From Hirudo medicinalis (lineage: Eukaryota > Annelida > Clitellata > Hirudinida > Hirudinidae), in the NCBI GenBank assembly GCA_011800805.1, contig MPNW01000174.1, positions 144,178 to 208,177 on the forward strand: a DNA stretch of 64,000 bases, read 5' to 3'. Positions 23,653-38,600 of the stretch are shown piece by piece. The first letter of the stretch is position 1; each line of letters opens with the position of its first letter. The notes under the pieces were generated by a model. That model was not told the DNA's origin. It worked only from the letters and a program-made list of their open reading frames with translations, and made no database searches. Made by a program: the position numbers and the translations under genes.

Positions 23653-26600
23653 AAATTAAGACACATTTTCAATTTTATAAAAATCTGCATCAGACTCCAT
23701 GTTGTTATAATATTTATCATCATTTATCATCATTAGATGGAATAAAGCCATTGGGTGTGGGAGGCAGTGATATAGAGTAACCTACTGAGAGTAATCTAAA
23801 GTTTGCCACTTTGAACTTCCATTCACTTACTCAGTATATGTAAAAAGATTACAAACACCACTTAATTTTAGCATAATACCTGAAATATTGAATCAATTGA
23901 AACCAAATTTGGAATTTATATGTACAATTTGATGTCACAAATTTCTTGTGCCAAATTTCTTTTTGATTGAACAAATAATGATTGCATATTCATTAAAACG
24001 TCCTAATTAGGTGATGGAAAAAGGTTACAAACACTTTACAATTTCTGATAATATATCCATTAGCAAATTTTTAGAAGCTTCTTCATAAAAATACCACATT
24101 ACAATACTTGCCCTACAAAATTATATAAATAGTATTTTGGTTTGATATTTTAGTAAATATTATTTTGTAGTGGATAGAAGTAGCTGGAATGTCAATGCAA
24201 TTAAATATAAGTGTTCATGGGGATTATATATTTTTACAAAATTCAAAATGTTCTGGAGCACAATATGTTTGTGGGAGACCTCAAAAACTCACACCGTAGA
24301 TTCAAAAAATGCTCTTTCTGAAGCTTTCAGGGAAAATATTTCAGCATATCAAATTACAACAAGTTTGAAATTAGATGTATGCAAGTATATTGTCTGAAAC
24401 TACTTGAATAATGGTGGAATGTTTAATTACGAGAGACCTTTGAAGTCCTTGAATATCGCAAAAAGACCACGAAAAAGTGCATTTGTCGAGTGCCAATGAA
24501 ATGGTCATTTTCAGATCTTTTGAACAAAAATATTTTAACCTGAATGGAAGTGACTGCTACCAATGCTATTTCCATAACTTAAATGAGAAAAATAAATCAA
24601 ATTTTAGCAGACAGAAAGGAGGAAGCATGCTTGCAGTCCAGGGTGGAATTTCTTCTTAACGCATGATGTCTTTAACCTCTCTAAAAGGAGATCAAAATTT
24701 TTCAAACTATGCTGAAACAGCTGAGAGATTGCCTCCACTTGCCAAGAATAAATATGGTGATTTATGTTTTAGCTGGATAACATTTACAATTACAATAAGC
24801 CGATGTTTAAAGTGTGTTATATATCCTTTTCGGATGTATAACAAATCCTTTTCACTATAACAAATGAGAGCAATATTCAAAGGCAGTGAAATAAAAATAA
24901 AAGAATGAATATAAAAATTAAAATGAAGTAAAACAAGCAAATAAAACATAATTAGTGGGTTAGAAAGCCAGACATCGAAACTATGTAATAATTTTAGTGT
25001 GATTATGAATAACATTCATTGAAGAAATAAGTCTTTAGTTGAGCACCGAAGAGCTCAAGCATAGCAGCAGTTTGAATATGAACAGGGAGGGCATTCCATG
25101 TTCTAGGACCCTGACGTAGAAGGAGACACTGTGGGACCTTGGGACCAGAAACGTGGGATGACATGAAGAGTGAAGGGAGGATCCACCAGATATTGTCATG
25201 GTTTTAGCAAGTAGACTAGCTTTTTTTTGGTTCATTGCAGGATATGACTTTATAGCTTATTGTGGAGATTTTGTGTGATATCCTGTAAGGTATTTTAAGC
25301 CAGTGTAAGCTTTTTAATATTGGCATGATGAGCTCAGAGGTCCTGGATCCAGAGATAAGCCTGGCTGATGCATTCAACATGTTCTGGTAGTGATGAAGAG
25401 TCCTATCTCTGACATTTTTGAGCAGAGAATTGCAGTAGTCAAGTCTCGTCAAAATAAATTGTACCACCAGGATAACGAGTGTGTTGTGCAGAATGAATGG
25501 CCGTACCTCTCTGAGAACCTGAAGAGGCATAACATGTCTGTAAATATCTCCAAGTTGTACAGAAACATTTTCCAGCTGTGAAAAATCGCAGTTATGAGCT
25601 GATGACCAATATCCCTATAACTCAATCTAATTGAGAATGTTTGAGGAATGATTCCCAATGAAATATGTGGAGGTTGAAAGGCATATCTTGAAAAAGGAGA
25701 TATGGAAGATGACACAATGAAGGCATGGAATGACCTGGAAAATGACTAGTTTGAGACAATTATTAAATCATTGAAATATATGTATATAAATATTTTAAAT
25801 AATAAGGGACATGCTATTAAATACTAAAAATGTTGTTTGAAAAAAATTAAAAATTTAATTATTTGATAATTTGATAAAAAAATTGAACTTATCCAAAGTG
25901 TTTGCAACCTTTTTCCACGGCCGAAATAGGATGTATGGATGAATTTGCAAGCATCATTTGTTCAATCAAAAGGAAATTTGGCACATTTGTGTAAAATCAC
26001 AATATATACTGATTAAATCCAAATTTGGCTTTTATCAGTCCATTATTTTAGGAGTTATGCTAAAATAAAGGAGTGTTTGTAACCTTTTTAAATGGAATTT
26101 AAAATTTCATTGTATATGAGCTGAGAGGGGACTTAAATAGATTCTTGCAAGCATTGCCAAACTTGTCAGCTCATTCTGACACCTTCCAGAAAGAGAGATG
26201 GTCATCTAAAAACCTATGATTACTTTTTATTCATGCATTAAGTTACCATATTGCAAAACTGTTTGTCACATCATTACATGTTGTGCAACATATTTGCATA
26301 ATGAATTATTTGCTGGAGGTCTAGTGAAGGAAATGTTCCACATTAGTACGACTATATAAAAGTGCAACAAATTAAAAGATTTGTATAAAGTTTAAGTATT
26401 TGTATTTAATCAAACTTTTGAGTGCCTTATATCTATCTATCTATCTAATCTATCTAGCATGGCACATTATAACTGTTGCCATTACAGGGGTGCAAGTTAG
26501 CACAGAGGGTAGCGCCCCCGGGAGCCGGCGCTATATAAATGGTCTAAGTGCCCCTGACACTCATGCTTATGGTGCTATATAAATAAACTTACTTACTTAC

Positions 26601-29600
26601 TGCTGCATGCAGGAATGCAACCCATTCCAACTTGCATACCATTAAGGAAAATAAGGGCCAAAGCCAAGATTTTGAAACAAGAAAGAGATCACATTTTGCA
26701 TATCTATAATATAAAACAGAAAATACATGTGTATGTCCTTCTGTCCCAAGAACTCCCAAACGGTGAAAGGTAGCGACTCGAAATTTGCACACCTCATTTT
26801 CTATGCCAGTCGCAGGTCAACTGCGCTATTTTCAATTTTCAACTTTCAATTTGTCCAACTTTCACCTTTTCCTAAATCGCATACCAGCTTTAAACTTGAG
26901 AGCTACTGAAAGCAAATAGGGTGCCCCCGCATGGTCTAATGATCAAGATCTCCACCTCTCGCGATGGTGGCACAGATTCAATTCCCATTGCGGGAGCACC
27001 ATCATAATCATCAATTTCTTTGAGGGCAAGTATTTGGCGGTATTTGAATGATGTAAATAATAATGGGACGAATAAAATTAATTATATTGAATAAAAATGA
27101 GTTTGAATATATCACTGGCAAAGCCTGTTTAAAAAAAGCCATTAATATAATAAATGTTATTATATTCTTTTTTATTAAATAAAGCAAATGATTCCAAAAG
27201 AGTTCAGAAAGGAATATCCAGGTGGAAGATGACCAGGTGACCAAACTCTTGAGGAAGGATCAATGAAAAATTTGAGAGGCTTCAAATGGTGGAATTTAAG
27301 CTGAACAAATTCATTAATCACTGAACTTGTATGTATGCAATGTGTTAGTGCTGTGATGCTGATTAAAAGAAATATAAAAGCTAAATATTAGAATAAAAAC
27401 TCCATCACAAGATTCCATATTTAAACATAAACTTTTCCAATATTTTTTCCTAAGGTTGGTCCCTAATTGTAACTGCAATGGTCATCAATTTTATAACTTA
27501 AAATTTACTTATGTATTTGCTCTACAGTATGAAAGTGATGGAACAAACTTAATGAAATTAGAAAAAATCCTTTCTTAAGAGATTTTCATCAATAATGCAA
27601 GTGAGCTACTCAATAAAGTCAAGAAGTAAAATATTTAAATGTCAATGCCACCACAAGATCTTATCCATCAGGATACAGAGATTGCATAGCATTGCATCAA
27701 TTAAGATATAAAATGTTCAACTTCAATGATCTTAATGAAAGCCAGTACTACTGGCATGATTTAAGGAAAGGGCTGATGATTTGGAGTTCTATGATCTGGG
27801 GATAATTTTTGGCATCTAGTAAGACCAATTAGCTTTTGCTTTGGGTAAACAGGCCTCCAATCTCAAAACTACCTCAAGTGTTCTCATTCTTAACTAAGTA
27901 ACATCACAGAAACAACTTTCATTTCTAGCCAGTCAATGTATGATTCAGTCTTAAGGAGATTATGGCATTTTCCCAAGAAGAAAAATTGAGTCTCTATGAG
28001 TCATTGTAGTTGCAAAAATTTCATGACCTCTGTAACTATTGTTGGAGCAGACCACAACTTATTTTGAAGATCAGAATTAAGGTAGCTGAGACCTTTGCTT
28101 AGTCTGATCATTCTAGTAAACCTGCACTTTCTGGAGTTTGTCAAACCATAACTCACCTATAGGGACAACACTAGAAGCAAATAAAAAGGTCATCCCAAGT
28201 TGTGCAAGGGTTGCCCCCCCTGGAACAAGCTGAAATGATGTCCCTTTATAGAGATTCCATACTTGGACTCCATATTCAACCTATAAAGTCACAACTTGTG
28301 AAGTTGCTTAATCTGGCAATCACTTAAAATTTAATCTGATTACCAAACAACTAGCGTTTTTAATTTTACCATGTGTGGTATGTGTATGGTCTTTAAATTG
28401 TAATTTTGAGTCCAGTAGGTCTTCTCCAGGTCTGGAAGCAAGTTGGTCTCTGGAATTATATGAGTTATATTTTATGTGGGGATTTATTTACTCCCTTGAG
28501 TGGGTGCCTTCACTTCTCCCATCTAAAATTTAGAGGACACCCCCTCCCACAAAAACAAATTTCTGTATAAATCACTGGCCTTATGCATCTTTCAAATTGT
28601 TGTTAAAAGTTTTCTTCCAAATCTTAACAAACAACACTTGTCTGAAATTATTGTATTTTCATTAAATGGAGCACAGATATGATGAATGAAAAATATAGTT
28701 TTTGATGAATATGTAAAATGCATCATCAAATTATGAAAAAAAAGGTTTTTTATTTTCTGTATCCAATAATATCAAAATTTGAATAATAATGTACTTTGCA
28801 AGATGTATATTGTAACAGTATCCATGATATTTTGAACTAATCTTAGTAGTAAAATTGTCTTGAAGGGAGAAGCTGAATGTTATGCAGGACCTCCAGGTGA
28901 AAAGGGTCAAGATGGATATAATGCTAAACCTGGATCAAAAGGATCTTTTGGAGATAAGGGAAATAAAGGATTGCCAGGACCTCCAGGTTATCCAGGACCT
29001 CCAGGATCTGATGGAAGAGATGGATATCCTGGTCCTGCAGGAAATAAAGGAAGAAAAGGTAATAGCCAAAACTTTTTTCTGTGCTGATTTCAAAATCAAA
29101 GAAAAATGGTAGCTGATATAATAACAGTATCTATCTACATTTATTTGATGAATTTAATGTAAAAAATTGACAGAATTTATTCAAAATGAAATAAGTTGGA
29201 TGTTGAGTCAAGTTGAATCTAAATGAGCTGACATGTTTCCCTAAAATTCTTAAGTTCATTGTGTTATATTTTGCAATAGCAGTCCTTCTTTGTCAGTTTA
29301 TTGAGAAATGGATTTTATGTCGACTGGCCAATTTGTAGGCCTGGTTTTGAAGGGCTGTCCGTAAGCACTGTCCGTAGTCCATCATCTGAAATGCTTAACT
29401 TCCACGTTGTTTTCAGTACTCCACCATTGTTGTTTACTTTGTTATAACTAAATAACAACGATAATGTGGGGGAAAAGTAAGTAACCAAAAAGAGGACTAT
29501 TACAAAATTATTAATAAAAATAAATTTTAAAATTTCCGATTAATCGTTAAGGAAATGGTAATCGATTAAAAATTTTAACGATTAATTGATTAATTAATCG

Positions 29601-32600
29601 ATTAAAATATTTTCCGATTAATCGATCAAGAAAATTTTAATCGGTCGCAGCCCTATTGATTATACTTGCACATGAATATATCAAAAATGGAAATTCATAA
29701 CATCATCCATAACAGATAAATATGTTTACTAACCAATGATTGAAATTTAATAAAAAAAAAAAACATGAGGAAAAGTTGATTGACTCTGGAGAGGATGTGA
29801 TCTGTCCCGAAGCTCCTTGATAGCACAGCAGCTAAAATTGTACAAGTAGTTGCACAAAATATTAATGATTTTGGCTTGCAAGACATGATCCTTCTCTGCT
29901 TTGATGCTGTTGCTTGAAATATTGGAACAAAATTTGTATCAGTTTGGAAAAAGAGATTGGCTGACAGCTACTCAGTGTGGCTTGTCGTCACCACATCTCC
30001 GGTAGGAAGTGTCACCCACAAGGCCACTGCACACTCTAACTTCGAGGTCTTGGCACAAAACTCCAAAAATGTAGTAATTTTAGGAGTGCAATATGTCTTT
30101 AGAACAGGGCCCACCACTGGACATGATGTTTTCGGTTCTAGTAAATTTCATGCGTTTGAAAAGTTAATAGAAAAAATTTTAATAAAAAGTGGTCTATTGA
30201 ATTTAATTGAGCATGTTTAATTGAAAATATATAATATATTATGTTTCTTGTTTTAAATAAATTAATGTGACATTATGCTGGAAACCTCAAGGAAACATGG
30301 GAAATAAAGGTACTAGAGGAAGTCCTGGGTTTGATGGAGCAAAAGGTAATGTTGGTGAAAAAGGGGAACCAGGTCAATCGATTAAAGGTAGTCCTGGTCA
30401 ACCTGGTTTGCCTGGACTGGATGGTGAACCTGGATTTAAAGGATCCGATGGGCCAAAAGGTGAAAAGGGAGCTAGTGGAGATGATGCTGTAACAAAGCCT
30501 GGGCTGCCTGGTCTTCCTGGTGATATGGGTGACAGAGGTCTTCCTGGAAGTAATGGCACTAATGGCATACCTGGCTTGCCAGGTCTAAAAGGTTTGGTTG
30601 ATGTTTACTTAAAATAACTAGGTTAATTTAACTAAATGTTTAGTTTGATTAAATATATTTTAAATTATAGGTGGATCTGGTGGTTCTTGTTCTGAATGTT
30701 TTCCTGGTCAAAAAGGTGAAAAAGGTGGGCCAGGAAGAGCTGGATTTGATGGGCCTCCAGGACAACCAGGTTTGCCAGGTAATCCAGGTCTGGTTGGCAT
30801 TTCAGGAGATCCTGGTATACCTGGAGGCATTGGGAGCCCTGGATTTCCTGTTGGTTCATGATTCAATCCAGTTTTTTAGTAATGAATATGAATAGGAGCA
30901 CTTGAATACATGGTTTGAAAACTTTCATTAGGTATATTTTTCAGGAACTGATTGTCTTCCAATACTTTTTTCACTCTAATTGTATTGATGTGTTGGTCAA
31001 ACTCAACCAAAAGCATGCCTAAAGTGATTCAGAGATATGTAAATCAGGGTATTTCTACTGCTCACAAAATGTTAATATCAGTTTCTATGTTCTTACCATT
31101 TCCTTCAGTTTAACATAGATACCTGAGAATAGGAAGAACTGCCCACATGGACATATTTTATGAAACATTTGGGTGTCCCTATTGACAGGTTCTACTGTAT
31201 TTTGAATTCTAGGAAAAGTTGTAACATTATCTTAAAAGAAGTTTTCTCAAATATCAATTAAGGAAATTATTTATTTGGGATTTTATAATTTGCTGTAAGT
31301 TCTTGATTTCAATCATCTCTAGCAAGCATCAATTAAAATATTTGGTCATAACTTGAGTCCATCTCATTTCCATTTTAGGACATATTAAAGTTCATGCTTT
31401 TATGATTTGTATCAAGAAACTTTTATGTTATGCGACTTAGTTTGCACTGTCTTTTTATTGTTACATAAGTGGTTGGGGACCTATTAGGATTAGATGGGCA
31501 TCTACATAAATACACACATTCAGTTCATGCACACATAATTACATTTTGTTGAGCCTAGATAAAAATTCAAGCAAACTTTGAAAGAAAGTTTTAAAGTTTG
31601 CAAATGTGCCTAGGAAACCTAAGGAACTTATTTATTTCAAGTTTTATGATTGACAAAGTTTAATAAGTTTCACTTGAGTTCCAGATAACATCTATCATCT
31701 TATAGTTGTTCTCATAGTGCTTCATTCATATTTCATATACTAATCTCTTTGAAAAACCAGTCCGCTTTCACAAGTTGTAAGTTGCATCTCTGAAAGAAAA
31801 TGACAACTCTCTATCCAGCTAGCTTGCATTCTGCCCCGGTTGTCCGATCTCATCCATCAAGTGGGCATGGATGGACCTGAAGATGTAGTAATTAGTGATT
31901 TTAGATTGATGGGTCTTGTTGGCTCTTGGATTATCTTGTCAATATAAGCACAACTCAAATCCATGCTTTTCAAGGCTGAAAACTCACATTTCTTGCAATT
32001 TCATGTTGCTATGTAAATTTACTTTTATTATTATTATTATGCCATGTGAGTGTTAACTCTATTGTGCTAAGTAAACAAATCTTGTTTTTCTGAGAAAGGT
32101 ATATATTATGAAGTACTCCTTCTGCTTTAAAGCATTGCAGACATTTTTATCATAGACTCAGTTATGGACTTCACACTCAGACACTTATACATTTATTTAG
32201 TTCTGCTTTTTTCATTATTTAATTTAATGATTAATTAAGAAGTTGTTGAAAAATGTCTTTTAAGGGTGACAATGGCTTCCCAGGTTTAACTGGACTAAAA
32301 GGTGAAAAAGGAAGGCTAGCTGAGGTTCAACTCTTACCCGGAGAAAAAGGTTCGTCCATTGTAATAGTGCATATCTTTAATTAGTCTTTAACTTGATGAT
32401 TTTGTTTAATAGATTCAATTGGGAAAATTGTTTTATTGCATTATTAGGTGACAAAGGAGCTCAAGGCTTACCAGGAAATGATGGCAATCCTGGTAGTCCT
32501 GGTCGACAGGGACCACAAGGAGGTAATGGGCCTGCTGGCATACCTGGTCCTCCTGGAGCAAAGGTGTTAAAAATATTTCATTTCAGAGTTATACTATGGA

Positions 32601-35600
32601 TTGTAGAAAACAAAGAAATTTCAACCATTTTAATTACAGAGAATAAATTATGTGTTTATCATTATTATGATCAAAATTTTGGTCTCAAGTAAACATCAAC
32701 TTTAGGACAAAGAAATTGGATAAACATTAATGTAATAAATCTTTCATTTTCCATCTTCCTGTTGAAACAGTCATCAATATTAATTAAAGGGAGACATTGG
32801 GACTCCTGGATTCGATGGACTTAAAGGAATTAAAGGCCAGCTTGGTTCACCTGGTCAGCCTGGAGACTTTGGATCTGGTAGACCAGGCCAAAAAGGAGAG
32901 CCTGGGAATGTAGGAATGAATGGAGATGCTGGCAACAATGGAGACAAAGGGGAAAAGGGCCTACCAGGTGAACTTTGAAATAAATATCTCAGCCTACATC
33001 TGAAGTTATTATTTTTGTTACATTTTTATATTGTTACAACTCTGGTGCATAATGGAATTAAATAATTAAAGAATAATTAAATTTATATTATTCCATGGAA
33101 ATATTCAGTGTCTTTCTATGCTTAAGTCATCAGTGGCATAACAGTGCAAAAGTAACAATGACAAGAGCTAAGACAGTCAAGAATCCCAGATACTCATCTG
33201 CAACCTTTAGCATCTCAGATCCACACAATTACTTAACACAATTATTCAGTTCAGCTAACTAAATACTTGCACAATAAACTTATTAGTTAACTTCCCAAAG
33301 TTTGTGGACCACCGGTTTAGTTCATTCTTGTCAGGAGTGGGATCCAAGAGTGGATCCAAAGGACAAGTGCCTTGAAGGTCTGAGTTGAGGAGAGCTGAGG
33401 CATGAACTGAGGGAGAGACATCTTGATCTGACTAAAGGAGGTCAAGGTAGTCTCTGATGTGCCAGTTCCATGCCTGATAGCCTTTTTGGTGTTGGTTGAA
33501 AAGAGGAAATAGTTGATGAAAGCAATTTGGAGATCAAAGCAATGCTTCTATGCAGTAAGGAATAGGGGGATGATCTGGGCGATCAGGACAATGCTGAGGA
33601 AATCGTGCCAGAGATGTACAAAGGAAGTTTGGCAGTTGTCAGGCTTGCGGAACTCAATGTTGTAGGTGAAACTGAGTTGGTGTTTATATATGGGGAGGGA
33701 AAAATTGTTGACAGCCATGATCCTACGCACCTTTAGAAATCGCTGACACCAGAGGTTCGGATAGAACCTTTTTGGTGAGACTATAGAAGACCACCCGGGT
33801 GTCAATGAAGTGGTGGAGATGGTTTGTCAGGGACTCTGCTGGTGGAGAGGGCAGGGCATTCATAGGCTGCACTTGTTGAAAGAGGTTGTGGGCTGGACAA
33901 TGGAGATTGTTGGGGACTGCACTTTAGTGGTGAGGATCTGTTGGGGAGATGGTTGAAACAAAAGAATCAACATAGAAACTGCATCCTCAGAGTGAAGATG
34001 AAATCATTTGGTAAAGAGTGTTTGTTTGGGATGAACAGATCTAAGGAGGGTGCCATGTTATTGCCCTGGTGCATCATTAAATTAATTAATTAAAGAATAT
34101 TTAAATCTATATTGTTCCATGGAAATATTCAGTGTCTTTTGAAGCTTAAGTCATCAGTGGCATAATAGCGCAAAAGTAGAGAAGACAAGAGTGAAGACGA
34201 AAGCCAAGACAGCCAGGAATCCCAAATACTCATCTGCATCCTATAGCATCTCAGATCCACACAAATACTGAACCTGATTATTCAGTTCGGTTAACTGAAT
34301 ACTTGCTCAATAAACTCATTAGTTAACTTCCCAAAGTTTACGAATCCCTGGTTTATTTCAATATTTTAAAATAAATTTTCACATTTCTTTCCACATTGGG
34401 TTTGGATTTAATGAAATTTTTAATTTTTGTGATCACAAGTCTAATTCAAGCAAATTAATTTTTTTTATAACATGTGTATATCTGTAGCATGTAGAGGGGC
34501 ATATGGAAAGCTAGCTCAAATGTAACACATTTGTTATTTGTATGAAAATACGGTAAACTGTAACAAACAATTTAATGTGTTTAACAACTTAGATAGATAT
34601 TGAAAACTCCTGTTGAGTCCTGATAGAATCCTCAGAGGAGTGACCCCTTCTTCGAGTATTTTAGCCCTTGAAATCTACACTCTAGTGTATTTGTGTGAAA
34701 ATACAGTAAACTATATACTTGTGTGCAGGTTGGCCGAATGAGTTACATTCCTGCATATGGTTGTAATGGCAACAGTCGTAATGTGACGTGTTCGAAATCC
34801 AGCTTGCACTGCCGCAAGCGCCCTTAGGAAGGAGCACTATATAAATTGTAAACAAAAAGCGCCTCTGATGCTATGCATATAACGCTATATAAATGAACTA
34901 TATTTACATTTTACATTTACAAACTGTAACAAGCAATTCAATGTGTTCAGCAACTTATACATAACTAATTTTTGTTTGGAGGTGACTTTGGATTATATGT
35001 TATCCTTTTAGGAATCTTTCAAGGAGTGCAAATAAGTGGTGACAAAGGGGCTCGAGGAAATCCAGGAGTAAGGGGAGATCCTGGCTTACCTGGATTAACT
35101 GGTTCAAAGGGAAACATGGGTATTTATTCTTTGACCACATGAGAAAATTACTTTTTGCAGCAAAATACATTTTACTTTTGAGGAATGCCTGGAGATATTG
35201 GAGGACCTGGCTCACAGGGCCTTAAAGGGGATTCAGGTGATCCCGGTCAGCCTGGTCCACGGGGTCCTGAAGGAGATAAAGGTTCACCAGGAATACCTGG
35301 AACTCCAGGGAATCCTGGTTATACAGGTCTAAAAGGTGGAAAGGGATTACAAGGATCAAGAGGAGAAAAGGGTATGTAATAATGTCAATGTCATACATTA
35401 GTTTTTCTAAACTCTATTGAATTTAATCCTCTGAAAAACTTTTTTTTATTAGTATCTCTAACAACTTTATTGTTATTTTGTAACTTTATCTGACAAATTA
35501 AATAATGTTTCAATTCTTCACTTTTCTGGAATTCGTCAACAATCATTTTTCTGCATCTAGTTATGTTCAATCTTTCCTGGAACTTCTAAATTGTTTCCTC

Positions 35601-38600
35601 CTTGAAGGAGATGGAATGGAGAAAACCTATAATTAATGAAGAATTGCTACTCTGCCAAGAATTAACAAGCAATTTGAGTAAAACTTAAATTAAATTAACT
35701 TAACACATTAATTTATACTCTTACATTGTAAATTATGGACAAGAAATGGAGTCTTTTAGTAGTAACAAATTAAATATAAATGCATTTTTGTACATATTAG
35801 ATGTATTAATTTATTTAAATTTGCATTCAGAAAGAATTTATGGTAAACTTAATTTTAATTTATGTTTAGAAACAACTGGCTAATTTACAAGATTTTAATG
35901 TTAATATTTGTATTAATGTTGAAATGGATCAATATTTGAGTTTGAGTCTGAGTTTGGGTTGTAGATCAATTTGTTTCTTAAAATATTTAACAAAATTTTT
36001 AGTTTATTAATTTTTTAAAATGAATTGCTTACACAGAGTGTGAAGATGTTAGCATGTAAATGGAAATAAAACTGAATTAGATTAACATTTAAAAAAGAAG
36101 TAACATTTTAAAAAGTGTGTTATACTGAAATAGATCAGAATGTTCTTTATGATTGCAAATGCTCATAGGTTCACTAATAAATATGTGGAATAATAAAATG
36201 TATGGAAGGATGTTTAGTTCTGAAAAAGAGCCACATTTTGAAAGCTAAAAATAACTTACTTGCCCACACAAAAAATAAAGGTAACATGACTTTTAGAAAT
36301 GTAAATTAAAGGTCTTAAAATCAGGAATATTCAATAAATAAATAATTGTGAGAGAATTTAGATAAATGATAAACTATGAAAAAAATCTTTTTGTACATGG
36401 ATATCGAAATTCATGGCAATGCATATTAGAAATGATTCCTGGATTAAAATTAAAATTCAATGCTTGAAGACTTTAAATATTAAAGCATGCCTAGCCTTAT
36501 ACTATAGCCTAGTTTTTCCATATATCTCCTTCTTCATGTATAAAACATCAATCAATTATTGCCATCACCTTTTGCTATTTCACCAAATCATCAAATGATA
36601 ATGACTAACAATATTTTATATAAGCAATATTGTATAAATAAGTAAGTTCACTGTTGCAGGAAGCATTCCAATTGATATAGTAAAATATAAAGGAGAGAAA
36701 GGTAATCCTGGAACACCTGGACCACCAGGACACAGTGGAATTAAGGGAGAGAAGGGAAATGAAGGTAAGATTTTAGAAAAGTATTCAAGGCTGATCAAAA
36801 TTATTTGAAAAAACTTGAAAAAGAAACATAAACTTAATTTTTTTCATCATCTTATTCATCTTAGCATTTAAATAAAGTTTTATATATTAAAATACTATTT
36901 TAAAAATTTTAGTTTAATTTAATTTTATGGGTAGTAATATATCCTCTATTCAAATTGTTTTGTATGTATCAAATTTTATTTAGCTGAACTTTTGAGTTTC
37001 TTAAATATCTCAATCGGATGGATAGGAAGGCACTTTTTAATTGCTCTACCATTTATAAATTGTTATTAAACTAAGATTTTAAAAATTATAGTTAAATTAT
37101 GCAAATAATACAGCATGAATAATTATGCAACTTAAAGAAAGAAAGAAATATTGATAGTAATTATATAATAAATGAAAAATAAATAATAATAATCACATAA
37201 TTTGTAATAGTAATGATGTTATTCTAATCAAATGGATTAATTTGCATATGAAATAGATTGACACCAATTTGAATTCATATTATTTGATTTGTGTTTGTTC
37301 AATTTAATTCACCTTCATGATTAATGAAGGACCTCAAGGAAGAGATGGTGGAAAAGGTGCTAAAGGAGATGTTGGAAGAGATGGCCCAGATGGCTTTAAA
37401 GGTCTTAAAGGAGAACCTGGAATGGGTTTTGAAGGCATGAAAGGTGATAAAGGTGCACCTGGAATTGATGGTCTGCCCGGTTTGCCTGGTAAATCAATTT
37501 TACTAAATGTGAAAGTCTCTGAATTGTTTTTGATTTTTAAATCAATTTGCAATAGGTATGCCAATATTTTTAAAATTATTGAATATCGATATTATTGATA
37601 TTTTAAAAAATATTGATATCATTTATCGATATATCTCGCAAAAATATTGATATATCACGTTAAGTTGCATAACCACCACAGATCCTATTGTTGGTATACA
37701 GGCAATATCATTTTTAAAAAAATTACTTTCTTATAAGAAACAAACACACAAACAGAATAATTCAAGGTTTATTCTTCAGAACTTGTAACTAAAACTTCTT
37801 GTGTGCACAACTCAACACAAAAAGTGTATGAAGGTGGCTATTTCACATCCTGTACCCACTGTTGTTACTAATATAATTATTCATCCAGGACACTATTCCT
37901 ACCAAAAGTGCAGAGCTGGAATATGAAGATATTTCATAGCTATGTTGTATAATACAAGGCAGCTTTCCTTCTTGGTCTGCCAATGAAAAAGTGGATTTTC
38001 CTTCCTCTCAGTCTGGTGCCTCAGAAAAATATAACTTTAATTCTGGGTTAAAGAGGATTCTTTTTTTGTAGAAGGGGATGATGCAAAGTTGATCCTTAGC
38101 AAAATCTAATGTAGCTGCCAAATAGAGTCCCACTCAACCCCACTGATTTCACTACATTTGCACATAACAAACACTTCTCCAACATTCATTAGTGGACAAA
38201 TTTTCCATATTTGAAAAATATTCTATCCCAATTATTCTCACAAATGATCACAAACAAAGCTCAGAAGGTATATTACAACTCAATCTTAGTTTCATAGCTT
38301 CATTCATTATGTACCATAAACAAAGATAAAACATTTTGTTATACATTCTTAACTAAACTTCCCAATAAATTTTAAAACCAAATTTAAATATCAGTTTTAT
38401 AAAAATAATATCACGATATTTATCGATATATTGACCCTTATTTATCAATATTCAATATATCAATAAAATAACAACAACCCTAATTTACAATGTCATTAAA
38501 ATGTTATTAAAACATTAAGTAAATAATCATCCAATTACAAGAGTATGCACCATTTTTTTGTTTATTAATTTATTAGGTCAGCCTGGTTCTAAAGGGAATC

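Noticed and set aside
26880..27000. A functional tRNA-Glu gene
   Set aside because: The acceptor stem does not pair, the B box is altered, and the copy sits inside a longer repeat, so it is a SINE head.
35000..35215. Minus-strand frames opposite collagen exons (also at 30665, 37334, 39495, 43794, 44032)
   Set aside because: Gly-X-Y repeats read backwards give open frames rich in Pro, Leu or Ser. They are shadows.
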